From JANLUX01 sp031366005 (lineage in GTDB: Bacteria; Bacteroidota; Bacteroidia; AKYH767-A; OLB10): a stretch of 64,000 bases of DNA. Numbering within the stretch: the stretch's first letter is position 1; every line of letters starts with the position of its first letter. The stretch covers positions 68,658 through 132,657 of the forward strand of contig JANLZB010000038.1 in the NCBI GenBank assembly GCA_031366005.1, given 5' to 3'. A program made the position numbers and the translations under genes. Below the pieces are notes generated by a model. That model was not told the origin of the DNA. It saw nothing but the letters and a program-made list of their open reading frames with translations, and did no database searches. This document shows positions 18,177 through 25,861 of the stretch, in pieces.

Positions 18177-18675
18177 ATGGATTGATCGAAAATTTATATT
18201 TGATTTTCCGGAAGGATGGATATTTAATATTCTTGAGCGATTACGTGGCACTGCTGTTCGAATGGAGCACTTGGTTAAAAATCTATCTCATGATCATCTT
18301 ACCCGAAAAGCGAACGATAGTTGGAGTATCCAGGAGCACATCGGTCATTTGCTGGATCTTGAAGAGCTGCACGAAGGTCGCATTGATGATTTCCTTGCAA
18401 GAGAAAAAATTCTTCGTGCCGCTGATATGACCAATGCAAAAACGTTAGCTGCAAATCATAACAACTCTAACGTACAACAATTATTAAATGATTTTAAAAA
18501 ATCACGTGAACGTTTTATCAAAAGAATTAAAACAATGGATGATGAAACGCAAAATTTTAAATCGCTTCATCCACGTTTGAAAATAATGATGCGACCAGTT
18601 GATATGGCTTACTTTACTGCGGAGCATGATGACCATCATCTTGCAAGCATAAGAATACTTTTAGAAAAATTGTGA
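18163..18675 (+). CDS. DinB-family protein
   Basis: A 170-residue DinB/YfiT four-helix-bundle protein. The metal-ligand histidines of the family are visible in SWSIQEHIGHLLDLEELHEGR and AEHDDHHLASIRILLEKL. Members act as metal-dependent thiol transferases or have unknown roles. It overlaps the AlkD-like gene, which suggests a shared response to electrophiles or alkylation damage (inference). Its stop is 7 bases from the convergent YitT gene. Confidence 0.82.
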   Translation: MQRTKWIDRKFIFDFPEGWIFNILERLRGTAVRMEHLVKNLSHDHLTRKANDSWSIQEHIGHLLDLEELHEGRIDDFLAREKILRAADMTNAKTLAANHNNSNVQQLLNDFKKSRERFIKRIKTMDDETQNFKSLHPRLKIMMRPVDMAYFTAEHDDHHLASIRILLEKL

Positions 18676-18682
18676 ATATTAT

Positions 18683-19654
18683 TCAATGCTTAAATGGCCT
18701 TTTCTTGATCATGCCTCCTTTTGTATCTTTAATACTATTCATCACAACAAAGGCATTTGGATCTATCTTATCAATTTCAATCTGTAGTTTACTTATTTCA
18801 AGCCGCGTAATTACAGTGTAGATAATATCAATTTCACTTTTGTGACCATGTGTACCGAATCCGCGTTTGCCTTTATAAACTGTCACGCCTCTTCCAAGAT
18901 TGGAGGTGATCATTACACGAATATCTTCACTGTGAGATGAAACGATGGTAATACCAGTATATTCCTCAATTCCTTCTATAACAAAGTCAAGCGTTTTGGA
19001 TGCAGCAAGATAAGTGATCATGGAATAAAGCGCTGTTTCAATTGAAAGAAAATAGGCAGCCGATGAGAATACAAGTATGTTAATCATAATAATGATGTCA
19101 CCTATTGTAGTTCCTAATTTACGGCTAAGGAAAATTGCTAAAACTTCGGTTCCGTCAAGTACGGCTCCACCACGTACAGTAAACCCGATTCCTGCTCCAA
19201 GGAAAAAACCTCCAAACACAGCCACCAAAAGTTTATCATGGGTAATATCCGGAAAATGTATAGTTGCAACTACCAATGCAAGACCACAAATGGCTGCAGT
19301 TGCTTTGATGGCAAAATTTTTTCCAACCACATTATACCCTAATATAATAAATGGAATATTGATAAGTATGAGAAGAAGCGAAAGTGAGAAAGTGGTAAGC
19401 TCAGAAACAAGTAATGCAATACCTGTTGCTCCTCCATCAATGAAATTACTGGGCAATAAAAAACTTTTAAGTCCAAATGCAGCAGAAAAAATTCCGATCG
19501 TAATGAGCACAGCATCTTTAAGCAAATTAATCAAAGCTATTTTCAGCTTATGAAATTCACGGGCTGTTTGATAACGACTTAAAGGATTTCCTGCTACACC
19601 CTTTTTATGCCGGCCGGTTGCATAAATTACCAATTGCTGAAATAATAAGCTCAT
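18683..19654 (-). CDS. YitT-family membrane protein (DUF161 + DUF2179)
   Basis: A 323-residue protein: five or six N-terminal transmembrane helices with the family marks FLLPSNFIDGGATGIALL and GGAVLDGTEVLAI, then a cytoplasmic C-terminal DUF2179 domain (GRGVTVYKGKRGFG, IIYTVITRLEISKLQ, DPNAFVVMNSIKDTKGG). Substrate unknown for this family. The start at MSLLFQQL is the longest; Met at about residue 35 is absent, so it is kept. Upstream lies a terminator of the neighbouring small gene. Confidence 0.88.
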   Translation of the reverse strand: MSLLFQQLVIYATGRHKKGVAGNPLSRYQTAREFHKLKIALINLLKDAVLITIGIFSAAFGLKSFLLPSNFIDGGATGIALLVSELTTFSLSLLLILINIPFIILGYNVVGKNFAIKATAAICGLALVVATIHFPDITHDKLLVAVFGGFFLGAGIGFTVRGGAVLDGTEVLAIFLSRKLGTTIGDIIIMINILVFSSAAYFLSIETALYSMITYLAASKTLDFVIEGIEEYTGITIVSSHSEDIRVMITSNLGRGVTVYKGKRGFGTHGHKSEIDIIYTVITRLEISKLQIEIDKIDPNAFVVMNSIKDTKGGMIKKRPFKH

Positions 19655-19687
19655 AGTTTTTGATTTTAACAGTGGTTAAAGTAAAAA

Positions 19688-19718
19688 AAATACGGCATTA
19701 CGTTAGAATGCCGTATTT
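19688..19718 (-). terminator. Rho-independent terminator of the 37-residue gene
   Basis: AAATACGGCATT and AATGCCGTATTT form a perfect 12-base-pair stem with a 7-base loop. On the minus strand a run of T follows. It begins 11 bases after the stop codon of the small membrane protein gene, which supports that gene as real. Confidence 0.85.
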
Positions 19719-19729
19719 GTATCGCTCGA

Positions 19730-19843
19730 TTATTTTAGAACAAATATTTTAGCAAGCACTAAAATTGTTATTATGATTCCAACTGTCATAACAACAAAAC
19801 CAAGTCCGGTTCCTTTTTCTTTATCTTCAATTTGATTTTCCAT
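19730..19843 (-). CDS. Small single-helix membrane protein (37 residues)
   Basis: MENQIEDKEKGTGLGFVVM is followed by a hydrophobic helix (TVGIIITILVLAKIFVL) and a final lysine. The gene has ATG and TAA and is followed at once by a strong terminator on the same strand, good evidence for a transcribed small gene. Polar N-terminus and a single helix suggest a small inner-membrane protein. Function unknown. Confidence 0.65.
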   Translation of the reverse strand: MENQIEDKEKGTGLGFVVMTVGIIITILVLAKIFVLK

Positions 19844-19943
19844 GTGATTTATTTTATGTTTTAATAATAATAAGACAAGCACCATACATGCTGAAGTGGA
19901 TTCAACATAGAATGAGCGTGCTTGAAAAAAAAATTACGGGAGG

Positions 19944-20306
19944 CTAAATCAGCAATACCCTAAAGGAAATGTAAATGGGAAGTGATGTGTTGAAATTGCG
20001 AATGGTATTGCAATAAAAAGTAATACATCGGGTGAAATTTGAATCAATTAACGGATGAATTGAAGATTTGATTTCAGGATTTACACCACGAAACGTAAGT
20101 GGAATATTTTCAGCTATTCTTATGGAAGATTGAAGAATTCCATCTTTAAATATCAAAATAGCATCATCATCAAACTCGGCTCTGCCAGAATTAAAATTTT
20201 CATTTTGTTTAACAATGGAATTGCCAATAACAGCGTTTGCATCATTACTATAAAAAAAAGTAAAGAGAAAAAATAATAAAAATAATAAATGCCGTATCAA
20301 TTTCAT
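19944..20306 (-). CDS. Hypothetical secreted protein
   Basis: A 120-residue protein with a clear signal peptide: MKLIRHL, then a Leu/Phe-rich core and likely cleavage after NDANA (about residue 25). The mature part has SGRAEFDDDAILIFKDG and two cysteines near 94 and 98. I recognise no family. No close upstream gene on the same strand other than the 50-residue gene at 20360. Confidence 0.5.
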   Translation of the reverse strand: MKLIRHLLFLLFFLFTFFYSNDANAVIGNSIVKQNENFNSGRAEFDDDAILIFKDGILQSSIRIAENIPLTFRGVNPEIKSSIHPLIDSNFTRCITFYCNTIRNFNTSLPIYISFRVLLI

Positions 20307-20359
20307 TTGCGAAGCAAAGATATAACTCCGCGTAATTATGCCTTCAAAATCAAGCTTCT

Positions 20360-20512
20360 TTAATTTTTTGCTTTGTCAATATTCTGCCGCTCTTCTTTCC
20401 TTATTCCCTGCTTATTTTTGCTGCTATCCATATCATCTCTGATTTCAGGACGTGGTTTGTGACTCATTCCCTGTTTACTTTGTTTATTGGAGGTGCTTCT
20501 TGATGTTTTCAT
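20360..20512 (-). CDS. Small basic hydrophilic protein (50 residues)
   Basis: ATG at 20512 gives MKTSRSTSNKQSKQGMSHKP and continues with RPEIRDDMDSSKNKQGIRKEERQNIDKAKN to a TAA. The composition (Lys, Arg, Ser, Gln, Asp; no hydrophobic core) resembles small disordered or stress-related proteins. It lies in a row of small genes. Coding status rests on intact start and stop plus unusual, uniform composition. Confidence 0.5.
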   Translation of the reverse strand: MKTSRSTSNKQSKQGMSHKPRPEIRDDMDSSKNKQGIRKEERQNIDKAKN

Positions 20513-20521
20513 TTCTTTAAA

Positions 20522-20668
20522 TTATTTTATAGATTTAAACTCTGTCCTCTGGAAAAATATGTTTTTTTCTTTCTTTTCAGTTTCTAAGATTTCTTCTGCT
20601 GTGGAATGTGATGCATCTTTGGTTTTATTATCAACCGGTGCATTATTAACTTTTTCCTCGCGGATCAT
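20522..20668 (-). CDS. Possible small charged protein (48 residues)
   Basis: MIREEKVNNAPVDNKTKDAS leads into a Glu/Lys-rich tail (EEILETEKKEKNIFF). The longer frame from 20740 would add an unlikely N-terminus. Its stop is 10 bases before the next small gene, in operon-like spacing. Evidence is weak. Confidence 0.35.
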   Translation of the reverse strand: MIREEKVNNAPVDNKTKDASHSTAEEILETEKKEKNIFFQRTEFKSIK

Positions 20669-20815
20669 TAGTATTACCGGTTTCTTTTTTTTCTGTTTTA
20701 TCGTATAAAGATTTATTTTGAAGAATAAAATACATGCCATTCAATGTTTCAATAGCTGTAAAGAAGTATCACTATTCAAGGCATATTTTTTTTGTATGAA
20801 GAAGAAAACGGAATT

Positions 20816-21244
20816 ATGAAATCAAGGAAAAATAAAAAAGAAGAAAATGAAACGCTGCCGGGTTATCCACACTATCCTGAATCAGAAGATATTTTAGCGA
20901 ATGAAAATAGAGTGGATGCTGATGTTGAAAATTTATCCCGTTCGCATAAGCATGAAGTGAATGAAATAAAACTAAATCCAGGAGAAGATGTCAAAGTTGA
21001 TTATTCACCTGAAATTGTGGAGGGAACTGAGGCTGATCTTACTCCCGATGATTTAAAAGTTTTAGGAACACTCGATGGTGATCAGGATGATGGCGAGGAT
21101 GAAACATTAATTCCTAAAATTAAAATTGGTCCTGATCTTTTTGGTGATGATCTTGATGTGCCGGGCGCAGAGTTAGATGATGATGCAGAAGATATCGGCT
21201 CAGAAGATGAGGAAAATAATTATTACAGTCGCGGACAGGATTAA
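20816..21244 (+). CDS. Conserved acidic hypothetical protein of Bacteroidota
   Basis: A 142-residue highly acidic, probably disordered protein. It begins MKSRKNKKEENETLPGYPHYP, with SEDILAN after that, and ends GAELDDDAEDIGSEDEENNYYSRGQD. I recall this start (ETLPGYPHYP) and end (DIPG-ELDD, GSEDEENNYYS) as recurring in Bacteroidota small proteins of unknown function. ATG at 20816 is preferred over the TTG at 20792 because family members begin with a basic MK-rich segment. A shared terminator follows. Confidence 0.75.
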   Translation: MKSRKNKKEENETLPGYPHYPESEDILANENRVDADVENLSRSHKHEVNEIKLNPGEDVKVDYSPEIVEGTEADLTPDDLKVLGTLDGDQDDGEDETLIPKIKIGPDLFGDDLDVPGAELDDDAEDIGSEDEENNYYSRGQD

Positions 21245-21270
21245 TAGTTGAGCAACAGGAATAAAAAAAA

Positions 21271-21289
21271 CCTCTTGAATTTCAAGAGG
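21271..21289. terminator. Bidirectional terminator hairpin
   Basis: CCTCTTGA and TCAAGAGG pair around AAT. Eight A precede the stem on the plus strand, so on the minus strand a T run follows, fitting the end of the PKD-repeat gene at 21318. It also lies 26 bases beyond the acidic-protein gene. Confidence 0.8.
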
Positions 21290-21317
21290 CTTTCCAACAA
21301 CTACTGATTAACTCAAC

Positions 21318-23153
21318 TCATTTCAATATTGAAATTTTTCGATAGGAAATATTATTATTTATATTCAAATGCAGCAGATATAATCCTGCCTGAAGTTTTG
21401 AAACATCAACCGTAATTTCTGAAGCACCATTCTGAATGGTTACATCCATCACATTTAAAATATATTTTCCTGTAATTGAATAAACATCCAACATCACATG
21501 ACTGGCTGATTGTAAATTCAATTTAACTGTTCCTGTTTCTGTTAATGGATTCGGATAGATACTAAATGAATAATTGTTTTCATGCTCATTTACTCCAACC
21601 ATTGACATACGATTTGAATACACGCTGTCACAATAAGTAAATGACCCGGCAGGACCACCCGCAGTTACACATACATAATACCATCCGCTGTCAGCATACT
21701 GATGTACAGGATTTAACCCGCTGCCAAATGTGCCATCTCCAAAATTCCAGATGTATTGTGTCAATGCACAATTGTTAAATACGCCAAAGTTGATTGTGCC
21801 GTTTCCAAATGTTGAGTCAGGATAAGAATAGAAAACAGGTACACATGAATTAGCAGGATTACCAACTATGATTGAATCGCAATAAGAATCGCAAATAGCC
21901 CCATTATAGTAGAGTGACAAACAAACAAGATAAGTACCTGATGCAGCATATTGATGGAAGGGGCTGCTTTGAGTTGAACTGCTGCCATCACCGAAATACC
22001 AATATTGCCCAATGTAATTTCCTGAAGAAAGATTTGCGAATTGCACCCCATTTGAAGTATCAGGCGATGCTGTGAAATAAGCCTGGCAGCCGGTAGAATT
22101 TCCTATGGTTATATAAGCACAATAAGTACTGGTGCAGCCTGGTAAAAAAGAAGTGATCGTAAGGCATACATAATAAGTTCCGTTTTGCGTAAATGTGTGA
22201 TTAGGATTTTGAGAGGCGCTAAAGGTACTGTCGCCAAAATCCCAGTAATACGAAGAACCGCCTGATGATAGATCTGTGAAGTTAACTATGCTTCCGTTTT
22301 GAGGATTATAATTGAAACTGAAATTTGCCTGGCACGAACCAGTGCTGGTGATACTGATGCTGTCACAATAAGTATCAGTACAAGTTAGCGCAGAATCAGT
22401 GACGGTTAAACATACCTGGTAATTTCCAGTCTGCACATAAATATGAGTTGGATTTTGTGCGCTCGAATTAGTGCCATCACCAAATGTCCAGCTATAATTT
22501 AAACCGGATGTATTAGTGCTGAAAAAATAATAAGTGGATCCATTGTTTTGATGGCTGAAATATGCATTGCATTGAGAGCCAATTCCCGAAACCGTTACCC
22601 AATCGCAATAGGAACAAGTTACCTGTTGATTTGAATCAAGTAAGTTTAAACAAACAGAATATGTTCCGGATTGTGCATACACATGCAATGGATTGGATGC
22701 AGAAGAATATGTGCCATCACCAAAACTCCATTGCATACTCGAATATGTACCCGTTGAATAATTGGTGAATGAAACATCCATTGTTCCACTGATTTGAAAT
22801 CCTGTGAAATAAGCGACACAGTTTCCACCTGCAGGATTCCCAATAACCGTATCACATGATGTAGATTGGCAAGGACCGTTGAAAGCATAAATAGTAAGGC
22901 ATACATAAAAAGGTCCGACAGCATTATACTGATGTGTAATACTGGTAGTTTGTGAAGCTGTCATCATTCCTGTTCCATCACCAAACGACCACTGGGCAGT
23001 ATCATACGTCCCTATTGAAGTATTGGTAAAGGTTGCAAGTCCATTACTGTCAATGGTCCAGTTAAATGATGCTGAGCATTGCGCGTTTACAAATTGTGAT
23101 ACTGATAACAGCAGCATCAACAGTAATAATTTTAAATAGGAGAATTGTTTCAT
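21318..23153 (-). CDS. Six-PKD-domain T9SS-sorted secreted protein
   Basis: A 611-residue protein with a signal peptide ending near VNAQC (about 25). Six PKD domains follow, each with the W-x-FGDGT/S turn and H-x-Y plus G-x-Y-x-VCLT strand: SFGDGTGMM, SFGDGTYSS, TFGDGTNSS, DFGDSTFSA, YFGDGSSST and NFGDGTFGS. Conserved cysteines in each repeat probably form disulfides. The tail contains FSIYPNPLTETG and ends SYRKISILK, the T9SS type A signal. PKD arrays usually act as spacers or in binding of carbohydrate or protein; no catalytic domain is present, so an adhesin-like role is inferred. Confidence 0.88.
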   Translation of the reverse strand: MKQFSYLKLLLLMLLLSVSQFVNAQCSASFNWTIDSNGLATFTNTSIGTYDTAQWSFGDGTGMMTASQTTSITHQYNAVGPFYVCLTIYAFNGPCQSTSCDTVIGNPAGGNCVAYFTGFQISGTMDVSFTNYSTGTYSSMQWSFGDGTYSSASNPLHVYAQSGTYSVCLNLLDSNQQVTCSYCDWVTVSGIGSQCNAYFSHQNNGSTYYFFSTNTSGLNYSWTFGDGTNSSAQNPTHIYVQTGNYQVCLTVTDSALTCTDTYCDSISITSTGSCQANFSFNYNPQNGSIVNFTDLSSGGSSYYWDFGDSTFSASQNPNHTFTQNGTYYVCLTITSFLPGCTSTYCAYITIGNSTGCQAYFTASPDTSNGVQFANLSSGNYIGQYWYFGDGSSSTQSSPFHQYAASGTYLVCLSLYYNGAICDSYCDSIIVGNPANSCVPVFYSYPDSTFGNGTINFGVFNNCALTQYIWNFGDGTFGSGLNPVHQYADSGWYYVCVTAGGPAGSFTYCDSVYSNRMSMVGVNEHENNYSFSIYPNPLTETGTVKLNLQSASHVMLDVYSITGKYILNVMDVTIQNGASEITVDVSKLQAGLYLLHLNINNNISYRKISILK

Positions 23154-23230
23154 AATATTTTTTTTGGTTTTATTAACGATACAAATGTATTCAGCTGTTA
23201 ATCCTTTCTGAAACGAGTATTTCTGAATTC

Positions 23231-24709
23231 TTACGTGTTCAGTTTACGAAAACCAGCATTAATATTATTAATCCACTCTGCGTAACCAATGATTGCTGTT
23301 TCTTCCGTTTCCTTTTTATTTCTCTCCATAAAATGCGTTATTCTCATACGAAGATTTTTATTTTGTGAAGGCTGCGCTGAGTTGATTAAATCTTTCAGAA
23401 TAAGCAATAAATCTTTCTCGTTCAGGTGTTCTTCTTTTGATAATAAATCCTTATAATCTTTTTTTACCTGCGCCATTTTATACTCTAAAACATCAAGGCT
23501 CTGTAATTCATAGCGTATGATCAACTCAGAAACCGCAATTTTAAATTTCAATGAACGGTCAGCAGTTTTATAGCCATCTAATAAATACAATCTGGTGATG
23601 TGCTTAATTGCTTCTTTGTAGTTTTTTTTATCAAACCATTGCGTTGCCAGGTTGAGATAAACAAACAAATGATAAAACGAATTCGATTTTATTTTTTCAT
23701 TGTCCTTTAAATCTTCAAGAATTTCAATCGCTTTGTCTTTATCAAGAATGGAATAATTAATCACCAGCGAATTATAATAAAAGAAAAAATATTTGTCATA
23801 AAGTATATGATGAAACTCTTCCATTGCAATGCGTAACCGTTCAGCATATTGTAATGATTGTCTGATCTTATTGTTTTTAAAAAGTGTGTTTACAATATAG
23901 GTAAGCATTTGCAGCTTGGTGTCATGATTATTTTTATTAAATAATTTTTCTTTTTCAAACTCTTTGTAAATATTCAATAGATATTGTTCCAGTGGTTTGT
24001 AATCATGCCGTTGTAACAACACCTGGCTTACTGCCCGATAAATTCTAAATCTAAGCGTAGGGCTTTTTTTCAAATCTCTGTCTAAAACAAAATCATCAGT
24101 TGTTTGTTTTAACAAATCCAGCAAGGGGTTTTTTTCAGGAGAAAAATTTTGAGTGGTCTTCAAACGATAAGTAACCACCGCCAGCAAATCATCAATAGCT
24201 CTTAATTCATGAATCTGTTGCTGATTCTTTTTTCTTTTCTCAATATATCCTTCCGGATTGATGTGTAAAGTTTCCTGTGATAAACGAATGTATTCTCCGT
24301 AAATAATATCCAGCAACTCAAAGCTTTCCAATGATTTTGCTCCACCTTCTGCTTTTTTTAAATAATATTCAGCCTCGTTCAGCTTGATGTTATCTGCAAA
24401 ATATTTGTACAATGCCAGCATGTGACAGGTGTAAATAAAATCATCGTCTTCAAAATGCTGAATAGAAATACTTTTATTCAAATCATTCAGCAACCGGTGC
24501 TTCAAGCGGTAAAATGCATTCTTGTCCTTTGAACCATATAGCTTATTAAAAATTTTTTCCTCATTGTGTGCTGCACCGTTTTTACGGATATAATCAAACA
24601 GTAAAATATCTTTCCGGTCATCGGGTGTCTTTGTTCTGCCTGCAAATAATTTAAAGAAACGAATTTGCTCTTTGTTCATGCCGGTAATTAATTGTTGTAA
24701 AATATTCAT
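23231..24709 (-). CDS. Helical-repeat hypothetical protein
   Basis: A 492-residue protein from the ATG at 24709 (MNILQQLITGMNKEQIRFFK), preferred over the upstream start at 24811, which would overlap the divergent promoter and add a non-conserved leader. It is nearly all helix, with repeated leucine-rich pairs such as LNEAEYYLKKAEGGAKSLES and KDKAIEILEDLKDNEKIKSN that resemble TPR units in the second half. No signal peptide or catalytic motif is seen. Proteins with this build are frequent in Bacteroidota, and act as scaffolds. Function unknown. Confidence 0.65.
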   Translation of the reverse strand: MNILQQLITGMNKEQIRFFKLFAGRTKTPDDRKDILLFDYIRKNGAAHNEEKIFNKLYGSKDKNAFYRLKHRLLNDLNKSISIQHFEDDDFIYTCHMLALYKYFADNIKLNEAEYYLKKAEGGAKSLESFELLDIIYGEYIRLSQETLHINPEGYIEKRKKNQQQIHELRAIDDLLAVVTYRLKTTQNFSPEKNPLLDLLKQTTDDFVLDRDLKKSPTLRFRIYRAVSQVLLQRHDYKPLEQYLLNIYKEFEKEKLFNKNNHDTKLQMLTYIVNTLFKNNKIRQSLQYAERLRIAMEEFHHILYDKYFFFYYNSLVINYSILDKDKAIEILEDLKDNEKIKSNSFYHLFVYLNLATQWFDKKNYKEAIKHITRLYLLDGYKTADRSLKFKIAVSELIIRYELQSLDVLEYKMAQVKKDYKDLLSKEEHLNEKDLLLILKDLINSAQPSQNKNLRMRITHFMERNKKETEETAIIGYAEWINNINAGFRKLNT

Positions 24710-24792
24710 GTTTGAGCGCGTAATATTTTCCAAAATTAAGCCTTGTGATCCGATTAACAATACATAGATTTGTTTCACACAATAAGAAAACA

Positions 24793-25479
24793 ATGAACAG
24801 GCTGTTGGCAATATTGAGTTTTGTATTCGTTATGATGGGCGGGTACAATCAAAAGGCACAGGCACAGGTGCACTTAACGATTGATTCGCTCATCAATTTT
24901 CCTGATACCGCTTTCATAGGTCAGGCTTATCCTATAGCTATACGCATTAAGAACATTGGCAACCAACCTTACCAGGGACCATTACAAGTTGGCTTGATGC
25001 AGGATAGTGCTTTTACTTATCTCTATTACAATCAAAACCCTTCAATTGTTATTTTTCCTAACGATACATTAACCTTATATACTGCAAACGGAATGTTAGG
25101 TTTTGTATTCGATTCGGCTGTTTTTCGTCCGGGTAATAATGTGGTGGTGGTATGGCCTTATTCAACGCAGAGTTCAACTCAGGTTGACAGTATGACAACT
25201 CAAGTATTTGTGCAGTACACTACAGGAATTAAAAATAATCTGACTGATGTTAAATTGCAGGTGTATCCTAATCCATTTAAAGACAAAATATCTTTTACAG
25301 GTAACATCAAATCAGATATTGAACGCGTAAGAATTATTTCACTGGAAGGGATTGTTATATATGATAAAAAGTTTTTAAATCCATCCCTCTTGTTAAATGG
25401 ATTACAACCCGGCTGGTACATGGTTGATGTGGAAGTGAGAGAAGGAAAACACCTTTATTGTAAAATGATAAAAGAATAA
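24793..25479 (+). CDS. T9SS-sorted secreted protein with CARDB-like domain
   Basis: A 228-residue protein. ATG at 24793 starts the signal peptide MNRLLAILSFVFVMMGGY, cleaved near KAQAQV. One immunoglobulin-like domain follows, IGQAYPIAIRIKNIGNQPYQG being the pattern of CARDB/APHP modules. The last 75 residues hold LQVYPNPFKDKISF and end VEVREGKHLYCKMIKE, the T9SS type A signal. It is divergent from the helical-repeat gene, with only 83 bases between starts. Role unknown. Confidence 0.8.
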   Translation: MNRLLAILSFVFVMMGGYNQKAQAQVHLTIDSLINFPDTAFIGQAYPIAIRIKNIGNQPYQGPLQVGLMQDSAFTYLYYNQNPSIVIFPNDTLTLYTANGMLGFVFDSAVFRPGNNVVVVWPYSTQSSTQVDSMTTQVFVQYTTGIKNNLTDVKLQVYPNPFKDKISFTGNIKSDIERVRIISLEGIVIYDKKFLNPSLLLNGLQPGWYMVDVEVREGKHLYCKMIKE

Positions 25480-25533
25480 TACTTAATCAAATAATTCCTC
25501 GCAACCGGGCTGCAGGGTTGCGCATAATTTTTA

Positions 25534-25611
25534 GCCACTAATTTCAAGAATTAACACAAACCCATTTTATCTTATACAAATCAATTAGTGCCAATTTGTG
25601 TAATTTGTGGC
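25534..25611. repeat. Family C imperfect palindrome
   Basis: Left arm GCCACTAATTTCAAGAATTA and right arm with AATTTGTGTAATTTGTGGC are imperfect inverses. A small hairpin (GCAACC/GGTTGC, 25501-25521) precedes it. Together with family D at 25764-25856 this fills most of the 382 bases between the secreted protein and metG; a box TATTTTTG at 25743-25750 is the best promoter candidate there. I see no gene in it. Confidence 0.65.
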
Positions 25612-25763
25612 AAGATATCTCGCAGCTTGGCTACGGGAGGTATTCATTATTTTCTTTCCAATAACTCTTATTTGAAATTATCAGGAGTGTAGTTTACAGT
25701 CTAACTAAACACTATCAAATAAAATACAATGAATGCATTTGATATTTTTGCCACTCTGAAAAA

Positions 25764-25856
25764 GTTTACGGTTTTCAGTTAACAATTTCTTGCGATAGTC
25801 ATTCACACATTCGTTTAGTTACGTTAGAAGAAAAACCGTAAACCGTAAATTGTAAA
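25764..25856. repeat. Family D palindrome directly 5' of metG
   Basis: GTTTACGGTTTTCAGTTAAC on the left mirrors AACCGTAAACCGTAAATTGT on the right, imperfectly. The right arm ends five bases before the metG ATG, so the hairpin would be part of the metG leader. The same family lies directly before the aminotransferase gene at 37222. Confidence 0.75.
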
Positions 25857-25861
25857 ATTCT

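Noticed and set aside
20487..20708. Plus-strand frame of 73 residues opposite the small genes
   Set aside because: Hydrophobic by chance and antisense to the small minus-strand genes; no terminator or promoter on the plus strand.
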